Shown here: positions 38,732-52,000 of the stretch, one piece after another
Numbering within the stretch: position 1 is the first letter of the stretch
How the letters are laid out: the number at the start of each line of letters is the position of its first letter
NCBI GenBank assembly: GCA_027886175.1
Contig: JAJNNQ010000003.1
Span: forward strand, 5,867,501 to 5,931,500
From: Phylloscopus collybita
Taxonomy: Eukaryota; Chordata; Aves; Passeriformes; Phylloscopidae
Direction of reading: 5' to 3'
DNA length: 64,000 nt
The notes under the pieces: generated by a model
What the model was told of the DNA's origin: nothing
The model's input: the letters and a program-made list of their open reading frames with translations, nothing else
Database searches by the model: none
Position numbers and translations under genes: made by a program

Positions 38732-41360
38732 ATAAAGCAGAGGGAATAAAAGAAACTAATGTTTAAATAAATACCCATAAAACATCCAGATACAGACCTG
38801 AGGCACTAATGTGTACTGGACTAGATTTTGATGTGAGCATGTTTCTGTTCCAAATATGAAAACATGGATTTCCCTTTAGCTAAAAGCTGATGGATTTTTT
38901 CATTTATCCAGTCTTAAATAAAGTAGAAGAAGGAGCCCTGTGCCTTAAATTTCAGTGATGAAAAGGATGGTTTATTTTTAGCTTCCACTGAACTGCATTA
39001 GCAGAATTTACCAAGCAATATTCAGTATGATTTAAGGCTTGGAGGAGCACTTCTGCAGCTGAATTACCTTTCTTGTTCTAACTGTAATTGTGCCCATACA
39101 TTGCATTTCTGACTGGGTGTGGGTGCTAATTTGAGTACTGTGTCTGTGGTGATTTGAGTGTGGGGCCAATTAGAAGCAAAAAGGGGTAATTAGCACTCCA
39201 GTGTGTTTAGGCAGTGTGTAGCAATCTCACCTACTTCTGTTTCAGGTTCTCCCTTCCTTGGTGCTCTCCTTTGTCTCAGATGTAGAGGTCACTTCTGGAG
39301 GGAGTGTCTTGGAGGGGATACCTGTTGCAACTTCTGATATTGCCTTCCCAATCCTGGTAGATAATGATGCTCCAGTTGTTGTGGAGTGCTTCCTGAAAAA
39401 TGCTGATGACTCTTCAGTCCATTGATCTGATTGAGGCTGGTGGCTGTGCAACATCTTGCATGTGCAATTTGCAAAAACTAAGCTTTATTCAGTAAATCGT
39501 CCTCAACGAGAGACTGTTAATGTTCTAATTGCTGAGAGTGACTTGCTCATCCAGAAAAGAAGTTCAGTTCACAGAGCATCTCTGAACTTGAGCTAAAGAG
39601 AGGAGGGGAATGCCTGACTCCTGCGGAAGGACAGGTTCAGTGGTTTCAGAAATGTCAGGGCTGAGAATACCAGGACAGTGACTTCTAGGTTCCATTGCTT
39701 TTCTTATGTTTCCATCAGTCATTTTCTTTGAATTATCATCTAGTGCCTTTTATTTTTGTGTTGATAAAGAAAACAATCGTGTTCCCACTGTTAAATGCTT
39801 GCTATAGATTACATCCTGCCCACCTTTTTTCAGTTTCCTTTGTTACATTCCACCCAAGTGCTGGAATTTTTAGTCTGGGGGCTTGCAATTGGAACAATAG
39901 TCCAGCTGAGACTTTGTGTGCTTGAATAACTGAGCTGTGAATGTACCTCATGTAGGGTATTCACACTGCTTATTTGGGATGAAAACTTATTTTTGTGCAT
40001 GTGAGGGTACAGCAGCCAATTTTGCTTAGAAAACAGATTATATGTATGCTTGGATACTTCTTTTATTTTCATTATTGCTATTAAAAGATGCCCTTCAAAA
40101 CCATGTCCACATATTTCTGGGTTTGCTTAGATTTAATAAAAGAGCAGAGCTAGTGGGTGTGCTAGTTCTACAGGATTTATAAATACTGGCAATCCTAGAT
40201 AATTACTGGAAGACTTGATAATTAATGAGCGTTTTTAAAAGCATGTACAGTTTGGTCATGACAATGGTACATGTTACAGCATGTCAGGGGCATGTGTTTT
40301 TCATATATTTGTACAAACACAGCATTGACAACTCGAGTTCTTTTCTTCCTCACTGCAATCTTTGTTGCCCTTTACTACTTCACTTGAAGGACAACAAATT
40401 GTCTCCATCAAATTGTCTCCTTCTCTAAATCAAATGTTATTTTATGCTTATAATTTTACTGCCTTCTGTTTAACTTTTTTTTTAAGACAAAAAATTTGTG
40501 CTTTAGAAGGGATGAGGTGTTTACCAAAAGTCCTTTAAGTTGGTCTGATATGTTCAAGCCCTTATGTACTCCCTGGAAAACTGGGGTGCATTTTACAAAA
40601 GCTCAAATACTGAGGAGTGAAGTCTTATGCTTCAAATTGACATGAGATTTTATCTTCCTTCTTTCAAATCATGGCTGAAAAAACCAACTGTGTTACATGT
40701 AAGGAGTGTTTGCAAAGTTTGTTAGGGTATTTAATGAAAAATGAAAGGGAGTAACTTCTTAGTCAGCAAAGATTAATCTGTGGAGTAAAAATTTCAGGAA
40801 GCACCTGTCATTTCTTTTTTAGGTTAAAAATAATGGAGAGGTTCCTAGAACTTTACAGTCTAAAGTTCTGGGCATTTTAAAGTTTTTAGGCTTTTGCAGC
40901 TGACATTAGAGTCAGAATTTTGTTGTAATTTTCCAACTCTGAGTTGCTGCAAGGTCACGTTAATAGAGATAAAAAATGTCACATCTGTGTAGCTGGTGCA
41001 GCAGCATTTCAGAAAATGATTTGAAGTTGGGTGTTTGGGAATTAATTCAATTTGCCAATGCATGTCCACACATCCTTCTCTACTGTCATTACCTCTGCTT
41101 ATATTATGTTCTCTATTATCATACAGGGCCTGTCTTCCCTTTGGATTACATTTTATTCCCTGTGAAGATTTAGTAAAATCCCACTAAAATACAGAGGGAG
41201 CTCATTCTTTTCCCTTTGAAGAAGTTGTTGGTAGATGCATTGCAACAGCTATGTTTGATTTTTGTTTTTTAGTCTAATGCTCAGACACTACTTTGTCTAC
41301 AGTTGGCTGATTTTTTGATGCACACTTATGTCACCATTAGCAGGGTAAAATATTTTGCAC

Positions 41361-41426
41361 TCCATCCATCCATCCATCCATCCATCCATCCATCCATCCA
41401 TCCATCCATCCATCCATCCATTCATC
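41361..41426 (+). repeat. (TCCA)n microsatellite
   Basis: About fifteen tandem TCCA units occupy 41361..41420, followed by one TTCA unit and then CCCCC. They are perfect until the last unit, so the tract is likely polymorphic. Confidence 0.95.
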
Positions 41427-44400
41427 CCCCTGGTGGGGCCTGCAGTATTTACTTCAGGATGGGATAGTAATCTATATAAAGCGTGGCTAAATTCTTTGGA
41501 TCTTCTTAGCAGCCAAACTGCTGTCTAAATAAGTCTCTCTCTGAGCAAGCAGAATTTAAGCTGAATTTTGCCTTTCCTTATTCTGCTTTCTTGTTTGTGT
41601 TTAAAACTTCTTCCTGTGACCATTTGGAAGACATGAGTGAGAGAAGGCTCATTTTAGCCTGTCATTATTAACATATTGCTGGTTTTTTGTCCATTGCTTG
41701 GTATTGATTGTAGACTAAGCCCCACAGTTGTTTAAAAGAGAACCTTGAGCTGGGAATAGGAGAATTCTCTGTGGAACTGGTGTAGCTTTTTCTGCTATCC
41801 CTACTACTGTGATCTATTTTATATTCAATTAGTATTATTCCTGTTTTGAAGAAATAATGCTATTAATACTATCCTAGAGGTGAACTACTATCCAAATAGA
41901 TATATTTATTATGAATGAAATGATAATTTTTATATAGTTAAATGGTTTTTCTAATGCAAGAGCAGTAATTATTTTGTTAGTCTCGATGTGACTTGTGTTT
42001 TATACTTGTGCAGAAAATCTTTCTCAGTTGTTTTTGTAAATTGTATGTTTTTATTTAGAGATGTGAAATCAGGTGTTGGAGGAAAGGGAATCTTGTAGCT
42101 GGTAAGCTGGTGCAAGATAAACTCAATTCCTTGCTTTAGGAAGGAGCAGCTTTAGAGATCCACATCTCACATTTTGGGCAGTGTTTGAACACCTTGCCAT
42201 GGTCCTGCTAAGCCATTGGAACTGGATTTTATCTGTAAACTCTTCATTAAAAACCCTGCCTATTTATGAGAAGGGTGGATATAGCTCCTGACCACAGAAG
42301 GAGCAGTGATGGTATTAGTCTGTAATTATTTTGATGTGTGTGGAATGTTATTCCATTTCTCCTAGGAATGAATAAAAACCACATAGTTTCAATATCAGCA
42401 GCATTTGATATTTTCTATTAATTAATAATTGTGTTAATTAATAAGTGCATAATGAATGCTTCAGTGTATGAATTTTAGAACAGGTTGTCTGATGAAGTTA
42501 TTTAAAAAACATTAAGCATCAAATGCTGTCTGTATTATCTTATGTTTTATTCAAGTCCTTTATATTTCAGTGACATTACTTTGGAAAAAAAAATCCAGCA
42601 AACAACAACTGTTTGGTAATTCATCCTAATAATGAGCACAGATAACATAGGAAAGTATTTTAGCATTGCACATTAGCACTTGATTGCTTGAAATCCTGCT
42701 TTAAAAACACACATAGATTTAGTGTGAGTAATACCAATATGTCACTGTGCCCAGTGTTGCAGAGCAATTAACAACTCCAGCTTTACTCAGTGAACCTGCC
42801 CTTTGAAAGCAACCTGAAAAGAAGCTGGATTTTGGAAGTACCAAATGTATTTATAATTGCAATATAATTCACTGCAGTTAATAATTTTAGAAGTACATTG
42901 GAGTTCTTGTCTGAGTATCAACCACAGAGTGATTGCCTACACACAGAGAGCCACACAAAGATATTGAACTCCAGGTTTTTGAAATATGATTAGCAACTCC
43001 GCATCATTTTCAGAAAATAAATTTTTATGTCCTTAGTTCATTGAAGGTTAAAATACTTTTTGAAAATAAGCATTCCTTGAAATATTTTAGGCTGAACAAC
43101 ATACTTCAGTCGTGTTTTTAGTACCTTGACCTGAGAATGTTTGAACATTTCTTCAGTAAGCCATAAGCAGGTGTAAAGTGACTGCAGTAAAATTTTGATA
43201 GTTTACAGTAATAAATGATCTGATCCTGTGACTGTGAACATACATTCAGGTTAAATGGATCTTCTAACACAAGATAGTACAGTAATACCTGGAAAAGAGG
43301 CATTAACTGTCTTAATGCATAATAGAACATTTTTGTTTGGGGTCAAATGCTCAGCAAGAGTTGTCTTTGAAATTTATGTGCCGTTGAGTCCTCCTGAAGT
43401 AAGTAAGGGACAATGAATTATTGAGAGACTTTGGGTTGAAACTCTGAGAGCCTGACAGCCTCTGAACAGGAAAGGGAGAACAGAGGAGAAAAATCTTATT
43501 ATGAGGTAAATTAGGAGAACATTTCTTATGTGACATGTTAGAAAATGTAGCTATTACAGGGAGGTTATGTAATGTGATTTTTGTTTATTTATTTAAAAAA
43601 AAACTTCCTTCTAAATTGAACACATGGCAAACAGGAAGGTGACTATTACACAGTTTAAGGTAGGTCTGGATGATTTGTCTTTGAAGTGAAATGAATTGGA
43701 AACTTGCACTGCTTTTGAAATCTTGAATTCCTTTCCTGCAGGTGCTTACCATTGTAAAAGCTTTGACAACAATTTCTACCATCGTTACTTGAATAAAAGA
43801 CTTTTAAGAGAGCTTTTAGATTAGACTTTGAACTGGAAAACACATAAATACATAGAAAAGTCTCTATTGTCAGTATGTTTTCTGTTAGCCAGCCTGTCAA
43901 ATAACTAGGCTTGACTCAACTCTGGGCTTTACTTAAAAACTCATTCATATGATTCTAAAGAGCAAAAATCCATTTATGTTAATACAGGTTCTAGCTGCAG
44001 ATCCATGGAATACAGAACTCTCTCTTCCTGCACTTCATTTCTAATTCATATTCACTAAAGTGACAGCTTCCCTGGCATTCCTGATTTCTTTATCTTGGTG
44101 TCCTAAGCACAGTTACAGACACCTTTGAGGATTTGTGAATGAATGTAGGGGAGCTGTGTGCTAATCCTTTGTATTAAATGCTAAATGCAGAGTTCAGTGG
44201 AAAGCTGGATTCTCTTAAATGATGGATTATTAGTGATGGAAATGTTGCTGGAATTCCTTTGGGATTATCTTTCTACTTAATAGCCATGGCAGGAACAGGT
44301 CACATGTGAATTGGATTGAGTACCAAGTTCCAGCCATGCCTTCTGGTGATGTGGATCCACAGATACCTTCTTGACTTTCTTTTTAAAGTAATTTTTCCTT

Positions 44401-47400
44401 AAAATAGTCATTGGGATTAAATACATGATCCTGCTCTGGATCACAGTCACTCTCTCTTTCCAGCTGAGATACTGCAGAGATTCTCTGTGATTTAAGATCC
44501 AATGTTAACAGACATTTCTGTCTAGATCTCCTTCGTGACACTTCCCTGAGGTGTAATCCTTGGCCAATCTGATTTTCCCTGCATTTTATGTGATATTGAC
44601 ATCAGCATGTTGATCATGCTTGGTGTGTAGTTTAACACACATGAGGTAGTTCAATGACAACTGAGTTTACTGGGAGCCTTTTGTGGGTTTGGTTATTTTA
44701 TGAATCTGAATGCTGCAAGCTTCTTAGAGCCTGTAGAAATACCACTTCCTTGCAATGGACCTGAGCAGAGCAGTAAACAGAGATATATTGGTTTTTGTTG
44801 AATTGAGGACTTGCAAGGTTGGTTTACTGACTTCAACCTCTTGAGGATTTTCAGGAAAATTGAAGTTTGTGGATACATTTTTTTTTTTTCTCTTATTACT
44901 TTATGTTCTTTAAGTCACTGTCATAATTATGGATAGGGCAGTTAAATGGGTGCAATTCCAATCAAGTTGCCCCAGCTTTACTCTTAACGCACAAAGATCC
45001 TTGTTGGTAGCTGCCAAAAATTCTACTGTAATGGTATTCCTTTAGAGTTTGACTAATATTATTATTGGTCTAGTGAGTTATCAGTAATTATTAAGTTGAG
45101 GTAATTAGAGTAGTTTTATCAATCTGTGATTTGACAAGACACTTCACAGTTTAATGCCAAGCCCTGTCCCAAAAGAGGCAGCTTTACTTTTCACAAAGCC
45201 AAACTGTGACTTAGCTTTTTAACATAATGTTGTGTATTATACTTAATTAAAAAAAAAAATACACATTTTTAAAGAATTGCCAGAGCAGTGTGAAGAAGGC
45301 CAATGCCACAGTAACTAATCCATAGTGCCTTTAGTTCAATTTCTTCTTGCCATTTCAAGATACACCTACACTGTTTATCAGAAATATTTCTGTGAAATTT
45401 TAGGGCAGAATAATCCAATCAACTGTAACTGCAGGATTGACTTGGTACATAATCCAAGCCAAATAATTGTGCCACCAAGCTCATAATTAATTTTAGAGTA
45501 TGTACTGGAAATTCATTGGATCTTGATTATCGTTGCTGCTTCTGAATGGATTTTTCTAGTGTTTTGCATTTTAAGCAAATACCTCCAGGTTATTAGTTGT
45601 GGGAGTGTTCCATATAGATTGGCTGCATGTGCCAACCTGTGGAATCCTCTGGTGTAGCTTTCACTGTTCTTTTTTAAGTTTATACAGACAGGAAGCACCA
45701 CAGCTGGAAGTATCCTTGGTGTAAAACTTCATGGAGCAACACTTGAGCTAATGAGGGGTTTGTATTTATAGAAGTTGCTCTAAAGAGGCACTCAGAGTTT
45801 CAGAAATTAGCCTTAATTATTTCAGACTCTTGATTATTCAATGGACTACGTGCTTTTCTGATCTGAGGAAATTTCCAGCTGCCTGCTGTCAGCTCTGATT
45901 CAGGTAGTTGGCTGTTGAAAGTGTCAAGTTATCTGACCATAATAAAAATATATATTTTAATAAAAATAGGAATAGTTTCTGCTGCAGGGAACAGAGGGGT
46001 TTCTGGCAGGTTGTGCAAAAGGTGCCATCTGTGTATCTCAGTGTGTTTATGGTTAAGAAATGGGTTAGGGAGGATGCACTATAGACTTTTTTACCTTGCA
46101 GCAATTCTTCCACATCAATTATGTCCTTCAGGAGCTGCCCTGAGTATGGAGTTAAATAACAGTTTCATTTTCTCCTTTGTCTCAATGAATTCCCTTTGGA
46201 AATACCTCAGGGGAAGCAGAACCTTTGTCGACTGAGGTTCCTAATGCCAGTTCCATGCACACTGGATGTGGCCAATACTCTTCAAAAAAATCCCACAAAT
46301 TTATTCCAAAACCTCTGAGAAGCATTGCAAAAGGTGTTTTTAAGAAGCTTTTGATCTAAGTGGAATGGGTTTATAATATCAACCCTTGGCATGAGATATG
46401 TATCATTCATAGAACACACTTTTAGTTACAGCTTGAAAATTGTGATTCCATGCAGAGCCTAAAGACCTCATCAATATAAAGGACTTCAAGGATTGGAAAA
46501 AAAAACCCACACCAGTAATTGAGTTATACTGGTGGTTACTTACAGAGATTTGTGTTGTGTTGACTTTCTAGGAACAAAAGAATATAGTTTCATTTTTTAA
46601 TTCAGTAGCCAGAATACAGGGAACTAACACTTATTAGCACACTTCCAAGCAGTGGTAGAAAAAGATCAGCTTTCACAGAGGGAACACACTTCAGCTAGAG
46701 GTTAACTAGCAACATTTGAAATACTTACTTAGAGCAGGAGACAGGAAAGTATTGAATAAACCTAAAAGAAACTATAATTAAACCAATTAATCTAAGGCAA
46801 TACCTTATTCTGCTCAATAAGCACTGATGGGAAAATTATTATTAAACAAATTTGCATACGTAAAACGAAAATCTGATTTTGTCATTAAATTATATAGGTT
46901 TATAGATACATGAAGCTTCATCAATACAGGTCTAATGCTATCCAATAAAATGTACAACAGCATTCTTTAAGGAAGATAAATAATAGCCTGTAGCAAATTC
47001 ATATTAATATATTAAATAATTAGGGTGATTGATTGCTTCAGGTTCCCTTTTTCTGTGTTTTCTCTTAGTCCATTAACACTTCCCAATAGTCAGAGCCATT
47101 TTTTCAACTCCTACTCATAAGCAGGATTGGATTTCTGCAAGAAATGAATCAAGGAAGGGGCTGGGTTTTTTTTAAAGAAGTAGTTTCCTTCATTTCTGTG
47201 TTTTCTATCAAATCAGTGCAAGCACCAATCCTTTATACATATGTGTCTACTTATTTAGATGTATTTATCATCCTCTCAGCAGCTGGCTTCACTGAGCACT
47301 GGTGACTGTAAGGAAAGTAATGGAATATTTTTCAAGTGCCCTCTCCGTGCTTCATTCTGAGCTACAATTTCAGTTCATTTTTAGAGATAATCAAGACTCT

Positions 47401-48766
47401 GAATTGTTTAACCAGACTAAACTGAAATTGAAGAAATTTCAGAAATTTAATTTTAATTAAAATAGACTTGTAGCAAAGCAATAGCTCATGCTTTTTCATG
47501 TAGAGAATTTTTGCTTGTTTCACAGCATTAAATACCTTTTCCACGTAATTATTGTATTGCTCTTTGTACAAAAGCCACAAATGAAGTAAAAGCACAGCAG
47601 AAAATATCAACTCTACTTACAGCCTAAAATAGTATTTTTGCCCTCTGGTCTGTTATTACCTAAATATTAGACTTGTTTACTGCAGTTGAACTTCAGGCAG
47701 TGAAATTGGTAGCCTGTTATTGTGTAAAGGGGTACTTGAATTTTTGCCTTATAATGAGCAGTGATGGACAACTCAACTGCAAAGCCACTTCTGTCTCCCT
47801 GACTGAAGTGCCCTTATGCACCAGGTTTGAGAATGAAGGGTTGACTGAATGGGAAAATCATATTTGATCTTTGAGTGGCCTTAAATATTTGTTTCTGAGC
47901 AAAAAACAGATACTTGAGGGCAAATTGCAACTTTCTTACAGCACTATTGAGAGGAAATAGTTTATTATAAAGCTGCAAATGCTGGTTTGCAGTCTTGCAT
48001 GAAATACAGTACCTGTGACAATAAAGAATGGTGCTACATGGTGTAGAGGCAATCACAACATGAATCATCTGTCACTTCAGCAAAACAGTGCCAATTGAAT
48101 TTACAAATGTGGCATCTATTTATTTCTACCAGTACTGAGAAGGAGACGAAATGAAATGGAAGTGATGATTACTTGTGACACATTCCTTTTATGAAAATAA
48201 CTTCTTTAACTCATGTTGTTGCAACAGGCCACGTGTTCTTTTTATTTGTGTTTCCTTCAGTGAACCGTGTTTCTGTGCATTTCTTGGGGCTTTTACCTAT
48301 GAATATGATGGAGTTGTGAGCATTTACTACCTACAGTGGAGCTGTGGTGGTGGCTCACCAGCTTTGTGTGTCTTTGAGTAACTTCAGGCAAAGAAACCAA
48401 TGGAACTGAATTGTGACAGCAAATAGAATCAGGTCATAGACAAGATTGAGGGCTAGATTCTCAAAAATGTTTTGACACAAGTGCTGAATGAACTTCCCAG
48501 TACTGATTAAGTGATGTAGGAGGGTGGTGCTGTGCCTTTCTCATTGCAAAAAGAAATCTTGGTGATGTTTGTGTTGATGCAATAGCACATCAGAACTCTG
48601 CTGACAGGTAAGATTGGTGTGCCCAGGCTGTGCTCTCCAGAGACATGTCACTGGCAGCTGAGGGTTCTGTGGTTCATGTGACACGGGGTTGTGTGTGTGA
48701 GCACATCTGTGTGCCTGCAGGCCATAACAGTCTGTGTGGGGTCTGTGCCACCACTCTGCTTTAGTT

Positions 48767-49002
48767 CACAGAGTCACAGAACCAGTTAGGCCTGAAGAGA
48801 CCTCCAGGATCATGGAGTCCAACCTCTGACCTCTCACCATGACCATTCACCACCTTGTCAGCCAAACAAGGGCACTCAATGCCATGTCCAGTCAATTCTT
48901 GGACACCTCCAGGGGTGGTGACCCCACCATCCCCATGGGCAGCCCCTTCCAGTGTCTGACCACCCTTTCAGTGAACAAATTCCTCCTGATGTCCACCTAA
49001 TT
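48767..49002 (-). mobile_element. CR1 LINE 3'-end fragment, reverse orientation
   Basis: On the + strand this opens with CACAGAGTCACAGAACCAGT, the reversed CR1 terminal repeat. It continues with GGCCTGAAGAGACCTCCAGG, ATCATGGAGTCCAACCTCTG, CACCTCCAGGGGTGGTGACC, GGGCAGCCCCTTCCAGTGTC and AATTCCTCCTGATGTCCACC. It is the best-preserved CR1 copy in the window, so probably the youngest of the set. It is 5'-truncated and opposite to the gene. Confidence 0.88.
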
Positions 49003-52000
49003 ACTGAACCAGAAGCATGTATGAGATGATTTTACCATAATGTCCAGACACACACATGCACAAATTATGAGTCCCAAGTACTTTGGCAATTCAGGGCTGT
49101 TTCTGTACATCTACCTTCAGACATGTCCAGAGTCTTCTTGATAGATGTAGATGCTGTAGATCTTTGAAACGTTGAGGTCTCATTCTTCAGAGACAGATGT
49201 AGTCCATGGAGATGACAGAGGAGAATAAATTTTAATAGTAAGCTGTTGAAAGGGAGGATGTTTATTAGAACTGTCCACATTTACGAAGTTGCCAAGATAC
49301 CACCACTGCAAATACCTGTAACTTTGATGAATAAATGAAACAAGGCATGTTGGGCTTGATGCTAACCTTTAGAATAAGCAGGTCTTCTTCTTGGCAGAGT
49401 TTTTGCACCTAGTTTGATTTATGTTATCTTCCATGGACCTGCATGTTTCTAAAGAACAGCCAGGTCCTCTGCAGTTTCAGCATGTGAAAACAATTTACTT
49501 GCTGCAAGCTCTTTGCTAATACTTATTGTGTTTCAATAGTGCTTTTTACAACAACAGAGAAAATGAGAGTTGTGCTCAGTGGTTTAGCTAAGGTGCAGTT
49601 GTTATGAAGAGCAAGATTTGCATAGGCATTTCTATCCTTGTAAATTTTGTGTTGTTCTGGGGATCATTTAAATTTCATTAAACTTCAGGGTAACGGTCAA
49701 AATGAAACCATCGATTTCTTAGATTTCTTCTTCACTCTTTTGGGATTCTTCTGACCTATGCTCTTTGTAGAAATAGGAAAAAAAAAATAGAGGAATGGAT
49801 TTCCTGCTTTGGCTGTGACCTGAGTGAGCTCTGCACATTTAACACTGTGGGAAGGAACAAAGGATGGATCAGTGTCCCTCGAATGCTGTGGCAAGACCTG
49901 AGCTGGGAAGGGAATGTTCTTTGGGGGAGCTGTAGAGAGTCTGGCCTTTTTATTCCTCTTGAAAGGGGAAGGGACTTTGGATGAGTCAGGGTAACACATT
50001 TGTGTTCATTATAAACAGCTCTTTGGGCCTGCCTAGGGAAAAAAATCTGTGGAACTTCTCTGCTAATATTCTGCTTCTGAAATGTGGTATTTCTGCAAAA
50101 TAACACATGTAGAAGGAGAAAAATTTAGAACATGATGTCCATTTTTAAATATTTTGGTTTTGGTCCATAAAGTTCCTATTATTTTTGACGTTCATTTTTC
50201 ATTGTTACAGCACTATATTTTCTTCTTTGTCTTTCCAAGTTTTTTATTCTGTTATAGCATTTGGTCTTTTACAGGTCATTTTTTGTTTAAAAACCTGAGA
50301 TCCCAAGCTCCACTAACAGGTTCCTTTTGTGTTATTTTACCTTATATCAATATAAGGTAACAAAAAATACTTATTTCCTCCTGAAAAAAAAACTTGGTGA
50401 TACTTTTAAAAAATAATTTAAAGTAACACTTCAAATTACAATATGCTTATGTTCTGCTGAATTTTTCTAGGTATAATTTGCAATAATCTCCAGTGTCTGT
50501 GGAAATGTTGTTCTTATTATTTAATTTGAAAAATAATACTAAGTAGCATTTTTATAAAAATATGTGTAGGAATATATGTTTATAATGACTCATAATTTAA
50601 AACATGGCCCAAAATGCAATATTCTAAAATTATGCTGCTGCTCTGCCCTTCTTCAACAAGGAATTTCTCTTTTCAGGCATTGCCTTATTTTATATTTTCT
50701 TAGATATTTTCTTTGCTTCTGGTCTTTCTGCCTCAAATTGTCCTTGAATTTCAGTGAGTTTAACCTAAACATTAACCAGCTCCTCAACTCTGTTATTTGA
50801 ACGAAATGATTAATTTTTCATGCTCATCTCAGGTTACACAAGCTCGTTTCAGGATGCAAAGCTCCTTACAAGTGATGGTTCAGAAATCATTTAGGGCCAA
50901 GGACTCCATTTGGAGTTTGGAATGAATATTCACAGAAAATGTGCTGTTGTGCACAAAATAAAATCTGGTTCTCTTGGGTGCTTGTAATCGCCTTCTGAAG
51001 CTGAATCCAGCAGCAGCACGAGTCAGCATCAACATAATAAAACATTGCAAATACATGAGCAAGTTATTAAGTAAATTAAATACCAGTGTTTCTATCTCTG
51101 AGGAGCGCTGCAAACAGATTATGGTTTGTTTGTCTCTGTTCTATAAGCCAAGAAATAAAGCAATATGTGTTACAAGGATTTCCACAGATTGAGAATTTTA
51201 GGAATTTCTGAGCATAGCTCTTTCTCCTCTCTATACTAATCAACAGGATTAATTGGGGTCTTGAGAGCACCTGTATCTTCATTTCAGAAAACTGTCATTT
51301 GAGATTGATTTACCAGGATATTTCTTTTTCTTCAGTAATTTTAATCAAATTATTACTGGTACATGACCACATTTATCTACTTTATCTGATCTTGAGTGCA
51401 AAAGATTAATAAAGATGAATTGAGGACTTGGAACACTCCCATTGCAATCTGGCTTTTTAAAACCACTGATTCTTCTCTGTATTTCTTTTGATTGGGTGAA
51501 AGCCCTTTAGAACAAGATAAAAGCAGATAGAGTTTTGGTTTTTTTTAATTTCTTCTATGCCTTTGATACATATATTCAGAATTTAATGTGAAAATTAGCA
51601 TCACTGCAGTTCCAGTTGCATGCTCCACCCAAACAAAGCTAAATGATATTAACATACTTTGCATTGCTAGACATGCATTATTAGTAGATTTATCTTCTTT
51701 TACAAATTTTCTGACGTTAATATCATGCAAGTAAAATTAACACTGCAGCTTCTTTAAACTGCTAAAACAGCAGATGCATATTAATTATTTATCATTATCA
51801 GCCAGAATATTAGAGGCTTTCTTTTTTTTTTTTAGATGGTTTTGTTGAAACTATGCTATAGTTCTTTAACAAAACTGGAGAAAAACGATAATATAAAGAT
51901 TTTTCAATTACTTTTTAAAATCTGTAAGAAGCTTTTGAATTGACGTGCACATCTAAGTGTCATTGAATGACTTTGGGTCCTAGAGGACACGGGTGTCCCC

